This document shows, one piece after another, positions 42,317 to 50,552 of a DNA stretch of 64,000 nucleotides. The notes under the pieces are model-generated. The model was not told the origin of the DNA. It saw only the letters and a program-made list of their open reading frames with translations, and made no database searches. This stretch comes from Lachnospiraceae bacterium (lineage in GTDB: Bacteria > Bacillota > Clostridia > Lachnospirales > Lachnospiraceae): NCBI GenBank assembly GCA_017624855.1, contig JAGAMF010000007.1, positions 124,001 through 188,000 of the forward strand, written 5' to 3'. Within the stretch, counting starts at the first letter, position 1. Each line of letters opens with the position of its first letter. The position numbers and the translations under genes were made by a program.

Positions 42317-44176
42317 GTGAACAACGAAAAAAGACGAGTTGGAGTCGGTCCCATATTCTTTTTGATTATCATACTTATTTTGATAGCTCTTTGGGTTGGG
42401 AATTTAGATTTTAGCAGTTATTCGTTTACCAGAGGCGATTTGGAAGCAGCCGTAGAAGAGGGAGAAGTGGCATCTGTCATTATTGAACAGACGGAAGCTT
42501 CCGACGGCGGTAAGATACAGATTGTTACGGTTAACGGAGTAAAGAGAACCTTAAATGTAACGGACATTAAGGAAATGGAAGCTTACATGCGTGAGCATGG
42601 CTTGGATCCTGTGGTAGGTGAAGTGCCTCAGGACAATTGGTTTATGACTTATATGCTTCCGCCCCTGATTATTCTTTGTATTTGCGCATTCTTCTTCGTG
42701 ATGTTTATGAATGCTCAGAGCGAAGCAGCCGGTGGCGGCAGTAAAATGATGAATTTCGGTAAAAGCCGTGCCCGTGTGGCGAAGGATACCAAGGTAACCT
42801 TAAAAGATGTAGCCGGATTAAAGGAAGAGAAGGAAGATTTGGAAGAAATCATCCAGTTCTTAAAAGATCCCGGTGCATTTACCAAAGTGGGTGCAAGAAT
42901 TCCCAAGGGTGTGCTTTTGGAAGGACCTCCCGGTACCGGTAAAACATTGCTTGCCAAAGCAATTGCAGGTGAAGCCGGTGTTCCTTTTTACAGTATTTCA
43001 GGTTCGGATTTCGTAGAAATGTTCGTAGGTGTGGGTGCTTCCCGTGTAAGAGACTTATTTGAAGAAGCGAAAGCATCTAAGCCTTGTATCGTATTTATTG
43101 ATGAAATTGATGCGGTAGCAAGACGCCGTGGAACAGGTATGGGCGGTGGCCATGATGAGCGTGAGCAGACCTTAAACCAGTTATTGGTAGAAATGGACGG
43201 TTTCGGTGAGAACAGCGGAATTATTGTGCTGGCAGCAACCAACCGTGTGGATATTCTCGATCCCGCCATTCTTCGTCCCGGCCGTTTTGACCGTAAGATT
43301 ATGGTAGGCAGACCTGATGTGGGCGGCCGTGAAGAAATTTTAAATGTACACGCTAAGAATAAGCCTTTGAGCGATGATGTAGATTTAAAGAAAATTGCAC
43401 AGACCACAGCCGGCTTTACCGGTGCGGATTTGGAGAACCTTTTAAACGAAGCGGCAATCGTTGCGGCAAAAGAAAAGCGTCCTTTTATTAAAGAGGAAGA
43501 CATTACCAAGGCCTTCTTAAAAGTAGGTATCGGTACCGAAAAGAAGAGCAAGGTTGTATCCGAAAAGGAAAGAAAGATTACTGCATATCATGAATCCGGT
43601 CATGCGATTCTTTTCCATGTATTGGATGAAATGGACCCGGTATATACAATTTCCATTATTCCTACCGGTGGCAGCGCTGCAGGCTATACCATGCCCCTTC
43701 CCGAGAAGGATGAGATGTTCCATACCAAGGGCAAGATGAAGCAGCACATTATGGTTTCATTGGGTGGCCGTATTGCGGAAGAATTGATTTTCGATGATAT
43801 TACCACCGGAGCATCCAGTGATATCCGTAAGGCAACTCAGGTTGCCAGAGAAATGGTTACCCGTTACGGTATGTCTGAGAATTTAGGCGTAATCAATTAT
43901 GACAGCGACGGTGATGAAGTATTTATCGGTCGTGACTTGGCACAGACCAGAAGCTACAGTGAAAGAATTGCCGGCGAAATCGATATGGAAGTTAAGGCAA
44001 TTATCGATGAATGTTATGCCAAGGCTAAAGAAATCATTACAGAGCATATGGACATTCTTCACGCATCTTCCAAACTGCTTCTTGAAAAAGAGCGTATTAC
44101 AAGAGAAGAATTCGAGGCGCTTTTTGAAAAACGCGGTGAAGATATTGTCATAGAAGATAAGAAATCCGAAGAGTAA
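42317..44176 (+). CDS. ftsH: ATP-dependent zinc metalloprotease FtsH
   Basis: A membrane-anchored AAA+ protease for quality control and regulatory proteolysis. A GTG start follows AGGAG at 42304-42308. Two membrane segments flank an extracytoplasmic domain (about residues 11-29 and 115-135). AAA motifs: Walker A GPPGTGKT at 203-210, Walker B CIVFIDEIDA, and the second region of homology ATNRVDILDPAILRPGRFDR. The zinc site HESGH is at about 425-429, and the third ligand Asp is in a later ITTGASSDI block. At 619 residues all parts are intact. Last gene of the tilS-hpt-ftsH run. Confidence 0.97.
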   Translation: MNNEKRRVGVGPIFFLIIILILIALWVGNLDFSSYSFTRGDLEAAVEEGEVASVIIEQTEASDGGKIQIVTVNGVKRTLNVTDIKEMEAYMREHGLDPVVGEVPQDNWFMTYMLPPLIILCICAFFFVMFMNAQSEAAGGGSKMMNFGKSRARVAKDTKVTLKDVAGLKEEKEDLEEIIQFLKDPGAFTKVGARIPKGVLLEGPPGTGKTLLAKAIAGEAGVPFYSISGSDFVEMFVGVGASRVRDLFEEAKASKPCIVFIDEIDAVARRRGTGMGGGHDEREQTLNQLLVEMDGFGENSGIIVLAATNRVDILDPAILRPGRFDRKIMVGRPDVGGREEILNVHAKNKPLSDDVDLKKIAQTTAGFTGADLENLLNEAAIVAAKEKRPFIKEEDITKAFLKVGIGTEKKSKVVSEKERKITAYHESGHAILFHVLDEMDPVYTISIIPTGGSAAGYTMPLPEKDEMFHTKGKMKQHIMVSLGGRIAEELIFDDITTGASSDIRKATQVAREMVTRYGMSENLGVINYDSDGDEVFIGRDLAQTRSYSERIAGEIDMEVKAIIDECYAKAKEIITEHMDILHASSKLLLEKERITREEFEALFEKRGEDIVIEDKKSEE

Positions 44177-44221
44177 TCGATGGGGTTGTAAAACAAAAAA
44201 TAATAAATAAAACAATTGTGA

Positions 44222-44255
44222 GGTCGTCATATGTGGAATATGACGACTTCTTTTT
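44222..44255 (+). terminator. Intrinsic terminator after ftsH
   Basis: GGTCGTCATAT pairs with AATATGACGAC around GTGG, then TTCTTTTT. Confidence 0.9.
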
Positions 44256-44311
44256 GTGCAATTTTACTAAAAAACGACACGACCTTTTGTAAAGTTTGTG
44301 AATTCCGTGAA

Positions 44312-44340
44312 TTGCATAAAGGGGTACCCTCTGCTATACT
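44312..44340 (+). promoter_or_regulatory. Sigma-70 type promoter in the ftsH-tetR gap
   Basis: TTGCAT (44312-44317), a 17-nt spacer, and TATACT (44335-44340). It points into a 100-nt region that contains no reading frame but ends in an intrinsic terminator. Confidence 0.6.
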
Positions 44341-44346
44341 TCTAGA

Positions 44347-44443
44347 TGTAACCCCCCCAATACATTATAGTTTTTTGCTATACCCCATAAGAGAAATACC
44401 TTCTCTAAAAAGGACAGTTCATTTATGAATTGTCTTTTTTTCT
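44347..44443 (+). ncRNA. Candidate small RNA, about 97 nt
   Basis: Between the promoter above and a terminator hairpin (GACAGTTCAT/ATGAATTGTC at 44413-44434 with nine U-encoding T), the sequence has no coding frame. It contains the run of seven C (ACCCCCCC) and a second CCCC, which in Firmicutes small RNAs can pair with Shine-Dalgarno sites. The stem ATAG-TTTTTTG-CTAT lies between them. Evidence is positional only; no known RNA family is recognised. Confidence 0.45.
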
Positions 44444-44533
44444 TTGTCCGGGTATGTATGTGTACATGTCCGGCATTTTCTTTTATAAAAAATAATATCC
44501 CGGTATTGACACTTTACAAAAAATATATTAAGA

Positions 44534-44559
44534 TAACGATGTTATGTAACGGTGTTATC
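44534..44559. promoter_or_regulatory. Two abutting copies of a TetR operator
   Basis: ATAACGATGTTAT (44534-44546) and GTAACGGTGTTAT (44547-44559) are direct neighbours, 15 nt before the tetR start codon. The same 13-mer recurs at 45213 and, inverted, at 45305. Likely autoregulatory operator. Confidence 0.7.
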
Positions 44560-44573
44560 TAAGGTGGCATATA

Positions 44574-45179
44574 ATGAAAGCAGACAGCGAAACAAGAGAA
44601 AAGTTAATAGAAAGCGCTCGGAAAGAGTTTCTTGAGAAGGGTTATAACAAAGCCTCTCTCCGTAAAATCTGTGCCGATGCCGGTGTTACCACAGGAGCGT
44701 TGTACTTTTTCTTTCAGGATAAGGACGCGTTGTTCGGTGCCATTGCAGATGAGCCTTACAATGAGTTGATTGCAATAATGAAGGAACATTTCGAAGAGGA
44801 TGAGGCACTGATGGAGCAACCCTATGAGGCATCAGAAGGCGATCATGATGAATTCGTGGAGGAATTGGTACACCATCTGTATTTGCATTATGATGTTTTT
44901 CATATGCTTCTTACCAAGGCGCAGGGTTCCAAGTACGAGAATGCTGTGGATGAGCTGGCGGATATTTTGGATGAGACATATGTAGATATGACAGATAAAA
45001 TGGGTTCCCATTTTGGTGGTAAGGTAAACAAAACCATGGTCCATTGGCTGACTCATATGATACTGGATGCTTTTATACATATGATTACCCATGAGAAGGA
45101 TGAGGCGAAGGCATTGGAGCACATAAAACGGGTAATGAATTTTATAACAAAGGGCTGGACGGCAGCCATAGACAAGTAG
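44574..45179 (+). CDS. TetR-family regulator
   Basis: A 201-residue repressor. The N-terminal HTH is complete: TREKLIESARKEFLEKGYNK then ASLRKICADAGVTTGALYFFFQDKDALF (residues about 5-55), a standard TetR pattern. The C-terminal domain is Met/His/Asp-rich and ligand-binding; the ligand is unknown. AAGGTGG precedes the ATG. Four copies of a palindromic 13-mer lie upstream of this gene and upstream of the following ABC operon, so it is the likely self-controlled repressor of both. A terminator (45180-45200) separates it from the ABC genes. Confidence 0.9.
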   Translation: MKADSETREKLIESARKEFLEKGYNKASLRKICADAGVTTGALYFFFQDKDALFGAIADEPYNELIAIMKEHFEEDEALMEQPYEASEGDHDEFVEELVHHLYLHYDVFHMLLTKAQGSKYENAVDELADILDETYVDMTDKMGSHFGGKVNKTMVHWLTHMILDAFIHMITHEKDEAKALEHIKRVMNFITKGWTAAIDK

Positions 45180-45200
45180 ACCGCGGAAAGCGGTTTACTT
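45180..45200 (+). terminator. Short terminator after tetR
   Basis: ACCGC-GGAAA-GCGGT then TTACTTTT; a short stem but directly at the tetR stop. Confidence 0.55.
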
Positions 45201-45232
45201 TTGACACATAACATAACGCTGTTATGTTATGT
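45201..45232 (+). promoter_or_regulatory. Promoter of the ABC operon overlapped by a TetR operator
   Basis: TTGACA (45201-45206) is a perfect -35. The following spacer and -10 region lie in the 27-bp palindrome ACATAACATAACGC then TGTTATGTTATGT (45206-45232), whose core ATAACGCTGTTAT matches the operators at 44534. Repressor binding would cover RNA polymerase. Confidence 0.7.
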
Positions 45233-45268
45233 TGCGCGGCCAATCAGGATATAAACAATGAAAAATAG

Positions 45269-45286
45269 GGAGTCACAAGTGACTCC
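45269..45286. repeat. 7-bp hairpin in the ABC operon leader
   Basis: GGAGTCA-CAAG-TGACTCC forms a tetraloop stem-loop in the leader between the promoter and a further operator at 45305. It has no long U-tract (TTAAAA follows). Confidence 0.6.
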
Positions 45287-45304
45287 TTAAAACATAACAA
45301 CAAC

Positions 45305-45317
45305 ATAACATCGTTAT
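45305..45317. promoter_or_regulatory. Third operator, inverted
   Basis: ATAACATCGTTAT is the exact reverse complement of the site at 44534-44546. It lies 15 nt before the ATPase start, so a bound repressor there could act as a roadblock. Confidence 0.65.
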
Positions 45318-45332
45318 GTAAAGGAGGATAAT

Positions 45333-46034
45333 ATGTATTTAGAAATCAAAGAGGTAAAAAAGAGTTATGGTAAGGATTCCGGCTATGTTCAGGTGCTTAA
45401 AGGAATTACCACCGGTGTGGAAAGAGGGCAGATGTGTGTAATCCAAGGTACCAGCGGAAGCGGCAAATCCACACTTTTAAATTGTATCGGCGGCTTGGAC
45501 GAAATGGATTCCGGCTCCATAAAAGTAGATGGAAAGGAAGTGTTCGGATTAAAAGGTGAAGCGTTGTCAAATTACAGAAGAGATAACCTGGGCTTTATTT
45601 TCCAGTTTTATAATTTGGTTCCCAACCTGACAGTGCGGGAAAATATTCAGGTTTGCGAATATATTGCTAAAAATCCTCTGGATACGGATGAGTTGTTGGA
45701 AGTATTGGGGCTCACGGAGCATCAGAATAAGTTTCCTTCCCAGCTTTCCGGCGGACAGCAGCAAAGATGTGCCATTGCCAGAGCATTGGTTAAGAATCCC
45801 AAGCTTTTATTGTGTGACGAACCTACCGGAGCTTTGGATTCCAAAACATCCCGGGATATTTTGGTATTGTTGGAGGAAATCAACCGTAAATACGGAACCA
45901 CAATGCTGATTGTCACCCACAATAATTCCATTAAAAACATGGTACATAAAGTAATTTTAATCAAAGACGGTTTGATTAAAAATGAATATGAGAATGAAAT
46001 TCGCGTACCGGCTGTCGAATTGGAGGATTTGTAA
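45333..46034 (+). CDS. ABC transporter ATPase, MacB/LolD type
   Basis: A 233-residue ATPase with Walker A GTSGSGKST, Q-loop FIFQFYNLVPNLTVREN, signature LSGGQQQRCAIARAL, Walker B LLLCDEPTGALD and H-loop VTHN. This subfamily drives FtsX-like permeases that export peptides or drugs or sense antimicrobials by mechanotransmission. AAAGGAGG precedes the ATG. The permease start codon overlaps its stop (TAATG), so the two subunits are co-translated. It is controlled by the TetR operators just upstream. Confidence 0.94.
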   Translation: MYLEIKEVKKSYGKDSGYVQVLKGITTGVERGQMCVIQGTSGSGKSTLLNCIGGLDEMDSGSIKVDGKEVFGLKGEALSNYRRDNLGFIFQFYNLVPNLTVRENIQVCEYIAKNPLDTDELLEVLGLTEHQNKFPSQLSGGQQQRCAIARALVKNPKLLLCDEPTGALDSKTSRDILVLLEEINRKYGTTMLIVTHNNSIKNMVHKVILIKDGLIKNEYENEIRVPAVELEDL

Positions 46035-48274
46035 TGAATAAGGTGTTAAATAAAAGAATTAAAAGAGATTTAAAAAGTAATTTTCTGCGATACCTTGCAT
46101 TGTTTCTGCTGATTGCTTTCGGTATGTATATCATTGTGGCAATTGTAGGTGCTGCAGACACGATTATTACCGGAACGAAGCAAATGGCTGAAGAAAATAA
46201 AGTAGAGGATGGGCAATTTGGCACTTTTATTTCTTTGAGTGAGGAGCAGGAGGAAACAATCCGGGATATGGGCATTACATTGGAGCGAATGTTTTCGGTG
46301 GATTTATCACAGGAGGACGGCTCTACTCTCAGAGTGTTTGCAAACCGCGAAGAAATCAACCGGATTCATGTAGACGAAGGTTGTGTGGCCCGAACCGACG
46401 AGGAAGTTGTAATCGAAAAGCGCTATGCTGAGGAGCATAATCTTACGGTAGGCGACACCATTGAAATTGCGGGGAAAACCTATTTTATCACGGGTGTGGG
46501 AAGTGTACCGGAGTATGATATGCCTATTGCAACATTTTCGGATACCGCGGTGGAAAGTTCGCTTTTTGGTCTTGCATTTGTAACGGATGAAGCCTATGAG
46601 GACATAATAAATACGGAATACGCGGGCGTGGAAACATATTGCTACGCTTATCGATTGAATGGAGTTGCCACCCATGAAGAGTTGAAGGATGAGTTCCTGA
46701 CGGTGGAGGTTAATAATCTGACCTCATTTATCAAGGCGGAAAATAACGGAAGAATTCATGCGGCAGCAGGAGATTTGCTTACGAATCGTAATGTGGGACT
46801 GGTGGCAGGCATTATCATTATGATTCTTTTTACCTATGTAATCTCCGTATTTGTCATTCATCAGATTCAGCAGGAAAGCAGTGTAATCGGAACTCTGTAT
46901 GCCTTAGGAGCCAAAAAACGCAATCTGGTCAGTCATTACATTATGCTTCCCACAGTAATCAGTTTGGTGGGAGGACTTGTGGGAACCGCCGCAGGCTTCA
47001 GTGATTGGGGCATAGCATGGCAGATGGCAGATACATATATGTATTTCTCCATACCGGATTTGGAGCCCGGGTATGCCACCTATTTAATCATCTACGGTGT
47101 GGTAATGCCACCGGTTATTTCCGCTATCGTAAATTATATTGTAATCGATAAAAAGCTTTCCCGTACTGCATTATCTTTAATCCGAAATGAGCAGAAGGTT
47201 AGTCATCGCAGCAGAGTGAATCTTGGTAAAATGGGTTTCCTTCGTCGTTTTCAGATTCGTCAGATGCTTCGTGAGGCAAGAACCGGCTTAACGGTAGTAT
47301 TCGGTATGTTCATAACCATGTTGATTTTTATGATGGGGCTCAATTGTTATGTTTTATGTGAAAATGTGCGAATAGACAGCTCTCGGGATGCAACTTTTGA
47401 ATATATGTACACCTTAAAATATCCGGAAGAAACGCCGCCGAAAGAGGCGGAGGCCTGCTATTTGAAAAGCTTGTCCATAACCGATAAAGGCTATACGCTG
47501 GATGTAAGCATAATCGGAATTGATGAAGACAATAAGTATTACAAAGCAGAGCCGATAAAAGGTAAGAGCAATGTTATTGTAAGCTCGGCCGCGGCTCAGA
47601 AATATAATTTATCGGTAGGAGATAAAATCATCTTAACGGACAGCGCCGATGATATGGACTATGCATTTACCGTAAAAGGGATAGCAGAATACGGAGTAAG
47701 CCTTGCATTTTTTATGGATATTAAAAGCATGCGAGAATTGTTTGATGAAGAAGAGGACTACTACAATATGCTTTTGTCGGATGAAGAGTTGGAAATTGAA
47801 GCCGATAGAATCTATTCTGTGACCCAAAGGGAAGATATCGAACGGGCTTCATCAGTTTTTACGAAGCTTATGAAACCCATGTTTGTCATGATGATTTCGG
47901 TATCCATTGTGATTTTTATCGTGGTCATGTATTTGATGTTGAATGTTATGATCGACAGAGCTTCTTTCGGTATTTCGTTGGTTAAAATATTCGGCTTTCG
48001 AACCGGTGAAATCCGTAAGCTGTATTTGAATGGAAATACGGCAATAGTGGCCGTGGGAGCGGTGATTTCCATTCCTCTTGCCAAATACATCATGGATCGC
48101 ATATATCCGTTCTTTATTGCCAATACGGCATGTGGTATAAATTGTACCTTTCCTATTTGGTATTATGCGCTTATTTTTGCCGGAGTAATGGCGGTGTATT
48201 TTGCGGTGAGCGGAGCGCTGGTTTTTAAAATTAAAAAAATATTGCCGGCAGAAGTATTGAAGAACAGGGAATAA
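46034..48274 (+). CDS. FtsX-like ABC permease
   Basis: A 746-residue permease with two FtsX-type units: an N-terminal helix (about residues 16-40), an extracytoplasmic domain of about 200 residues, three helices (about 255-375), then another helix, a second extracytoplasmic domain and three C-terminal helices. This eight-segment layout is shared with large MacB-like/BceB-like permeases. Partner of the ATPase at 45333, overlapping by 1 nt. The substrate is unknown; induction by a TetR ligand suggests export of a toxic compound. It is followed by a 71-residue membrane protein. Confidence 0.92.
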   Translation: MNKVLNKRIKRDLKSNFLRYLALFLLIAFGMYIIVAIVGAADTIITGTKQMAEENKVEDGQFGTFISLSEEQEETIRDMGITLERMFSVDLSQEDGSTLRVFANREEINRIHVDEGCVARTDEEVVIEKRYAEEHNLTVGDTIEIAGKTYFITGVGSVPEYDMPIATFSDTAVESSLFGLAFVTDEAYEDIINTEYAGVETYCYAYRLNGVATHEELKDEFLTVEVNNLTSFIKAENNGRIHAAAGDLLTNRNVGLVAGIIIMILFTYVISVFVIHQIQQESSVIGTLYALGAKKRNLVSHYIMLPTVISLVGGLVGTAAGFSDWGIAWQMADTYMYFSIPDLEPGYATYLIIYGVVMPPVISAIVNYIVIDKKLSRTALSLIRNEQKVSHRSRVNLGKMGFLRRFQIRQMLREARTGLTVVFGMFITMLIFMMGLNCYVLCENVRIDSSRDATFEYMYTLKYPEETPPKEAEACYLKSLSITDKGYTLDVSIIGIDEDNKYYKAEPIKGKSNVIVSSAAAQKYNLSVGDKIILTDSADDMDYAFTVKGIAEYGVSLAFFMDIKSMRELFDEEEDYYNMLLSDEELEIEADRIYSVTQREDIERASSVFTKLMKPMFVMMISVSIVIFIVVMYLMLNVMIDRASFGISLVKIFGFRTGEIRKLYLNGNTAIVAVGAVISIPLAKYIMDRIYPFFIANTACGINCTFPIWYYALIFAGVMAVYFAVSGALVFKIKKILPAEVLKNRE

Positions 48275-48358
48275 AAGTATAATAATTGACATTTGTTATG
48301 CAGAAAAGTAGAATGAAGGTGTAGGTATGGTAAATTCTGTTTTTAAGAGGAGGATACA

Positions 48359-48574
48359 ATGGGATTATACGATATTGCCAAAATTATGATAGGTGTGGTT
48401 ATTTTTCTGGTGGGAGTTTTTATGTGCGCTTTGCCGAAGCTTTGCTTAAAGAAAAGCGAGCGTGAAATTGAATACGCCGTAAAAGATGTCAGAAAAAGAG
48501 GAGTACTGTTAATCGTAGTAGGCGTTTTGGTTTCTATTGCAATGCTGGTAATTCCTTTTATTACTGCTACATAA
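48359..48574 (+). CDS. Small two-helix membrane protein
   Basis: A 71-residue protein with a hydrophobic segment at residues 7-28, a basic/acidic linker (KKSEREIEYAVKDVRKRG) and a second at 48-70. Strong AGAGGAGGA site 6 nt upstream. It lies 84 nt after the permease gene and before a bidirectional terminator, so it may be the last gene of the ABC unit. No family recognised. Confidence 0.7.
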   Translation: MGLYDIAKIMIGVVIFLVGVFMCALPKLCLKKSEREIEYAVKDVRKRGVLLIVVGVLVSIAMLVIPFITAT

Positions 48575-48595
48575 AATAATTTTGATTTGTGCATA

Positions 48596-48634
48596 TAAAA
48601 AACGCTTAAGCCATATGTAGCTTAAGCGTTTTTG
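48596..48634. terminator. Bidirectional terminator
   Basis: AAAAACGCTTAAGC (48597-48610) and GCTTAAGCGTTTTT (48620-48633) are exact complements around CATATGTA, U-rich on both strands. Serves the small membrane protein and the convergent gene at 48643. Confidence 0.92.
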
Positions 48635-48642
48635 TATTGTTT

Positions 48643-50346
48643 TTATTCCTTAAAATAATATCTCCAATAATTACCGTCTATCACATGGTCGGGTTGATAC
48701 TCATTTTCAATCCAGTCCATCAGCCATACATTTACAGAAAGATCCCATGAAAGTTCACCAAATCCGGAGGATAAAATGATTACATTCGGATATTTGTCGG
48801 GATTGACTTCCCAATAATATTCCAGACTTTCGTTATAGGTAGGCGTGGACATAACTGACGGTGCTCCAACATTGACATCTTCATATAAATAGCCAAGAGT
48901 ATCTACAGGCACGCCTAAAATCCAAATGGTATCTCCCGGTTTGATATATTGTTTCCATTCTGCCATACTGTCACGCTGCGCCGCTGCACCTTCTTCATTA
49001 GTAATGATGCCTATTGCCGGCCCACTTCGTATAAGCGCCATATCCGATGCAATGGAATAAATTTGTCCTCGGCCGGAAATGGGAACATGGAAATAAATAC
49101 TTCTAAAAATAATCAATAATAGAAAAATATGAATGCAACAAACGAATGCCTTCTTAAATTTTAAATTGTCTTTATTGAGTAGAAACCAGCGATAAAGCGG
49201 TAATACTGAAACACAAATTGCAATGAGAGTATAGGGAATTGCTTGTATCAATGCATGATCTGACAGTAAAAGTGTTGCCAGGAAATTTGCAATGCTTGCC
49301 CACAGACCGCAATAGTATATTTTCTTTTCGTTATCGGATAAAAGCTTGCGTTTCCAAAATCCCAGGCTGATAATAATCAAAAAGGGAAAGGATGAAAAAC
49401 CATGGTGTTTGGAATGTATTATATTTATCAGCCAGTAAGACATCACAATAAACCATGAAGTAAAAATGCAAGCTGTAAGTGAAATCATAAATTTTTTGTG
49501 TTTAACAACAGAAACAATTCCGGTATAAATACAATGTATCAATAAACTTAAGGTGAAAACCAAAAGAATTACACCTAGTATTTTAACAAGGTTAAGTAAG
49601 TGGGTACCTATTTTAGACGATGCACTTACTGTATGTGAAGGTTCAATAGAAAGCGCTCGCGGTAGGCATTCTATAATTGTATTCCAACTGACTTGATTCA
49701 AAAGATAGACAATAAACAACGCAGCTACACATAAACATACTAAAGTATAAAGCGGAATATCTCTTTTTTTGTTTTTTGAATAAATAATTAAAAGTGCGAT
49801 GATTGCAAAGTATGCAATAATAAATGAAGGATAAGAAAAAATGCCCAAACAAAAACTGAGTGCGGATAATATTAATAAATACACTTTTTCGGTTTGGAAA
49901 TAATGTACCAAAAATAAAAACATCAATGTGCTGAACCAAATTTGCATGTTGCTGAATTCGGGAACTAAAAGGTCTTTTGGAGAAATTAATAAATAAAAAA
50001 TGCATATAAGCATACCCGGAATTTTCTCAGAACCGATTATTTTATAAAAATAGATTCCTATGCCGAAGCGAATTAGTAATCCGACCGCATGGGTAAACAG
50101 TACAATTCCAGTGGTTGTACCTGTTACACCGATATACAGTTTCATAATAATGGCACACAAAAATGCACTGGTCTGATGGGGCTCCCACATTTGCGAAATC
50201 ATAAGGTCGCCTTTTACAAAACGATAAGCCATTGCTAATTGATATTCAGCATCATAGCTTAAGTTTGTAACAAGAAGAGATCCCAGAGCCAGAATCATTA
50301 ATATAAAGTAAAAAACATAAGTTTTATTTGTATAATATTTTCTCAT
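48643..50346 (-). CDS. Polytopic membrane protein, GT-C glycosyltransferase-like
   Basis: A 567-residue protein with about 11-12 transmembrane segments over residues 10-430 and a soluble C-terminal domain of about 130 residues. The first extracytoplasmic loop contains LSYDAEYQLAMAYRFVKGD, an acidic loop like the catalytic DE/DD loop of GT-C enzymes that use lipid-linked sugars. It diverges from an aminosugar/GtrA-GtrB cluster, so it may transfer that sugar from undecaprenyl phosphate outside the cell. The subfamily is not certain, and the start lacks a good Shine-Dalgarno, so the true start could be internal. Confidence 0.65.
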   Translation of the reverse strand: MRKYYTNKTYVFYFILMILALGSLLVTNLSYDAEYQLAMAYRFVKGDLMISQMWEPHQTSAFLCAIIMKLYIGVTGTTTGIVLFTHAVGLLIRFGIGIYFYKIIGSEKIPGMLICIFYLLISPKDLLVPEFSNMQIWFSTLMFLFLVHYFQTEKVYLLILSALSFCLGIFSYPSFIIAYFAIIALLIIYSKNKKRDIPLYTLVCLCVAALFIVYLLNQVSWNTIIECLPRALSIEPSHTVSASSKIGTHLLNLVKILGVILLVFTLSLLIHCIYTGIVSVVKHKKFMISLTACIFTSWFIVMSYWLINIIHSKHHGFSSFPFLIIISLGFWKRKLLSDNEKKIYYCGLWASIANFLATLLLSDHALIQAIPYTLIAICVSVLPLYRWFLLNKDNLKFKKAFVCCIHIFLLLIIFRSIYFHVPISGRGQIYSIASDMALIRSGPAIGIITNEEGAAAQRDSMAEWKQYIKPGDTIWILGVPVDTLGYLYEDVNVGAPSVMSTPTYNESLEYYWEVNPDKYPNVIILSSGFGELSWDLSVNVWLMDWIENEYQPDHVIDGNYWRYYFKE

Positions 50347-50552
50347 AAAAAAGAATGACTTTAAATTAAGACATATATCCTTTCTGACAAAAATGCCAAC
50401 ATAAAACTATTGTAACACAAATTGTTTATGTATTCCATACATATGTTTTTATCCGGATATTGACTTCTCGTGGTGTTCTCAGCTGTTTTAACTTGAAATC
50501 TAATATTAGATAGAGTAAAATATCAATATTATAGTTGCCGGGGGAATAAGTT
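50347..50552. other. Divergent intergenic region
   Basis: This 206-bp AT-rich gap separates the minus-strand membrane gene from the aminotransferase. AGAAAGGAT on the minus strand is followed by an ATG-stop pair, not by the annotated start. No operator or riboswitch is evident. Confidence 0.5.
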
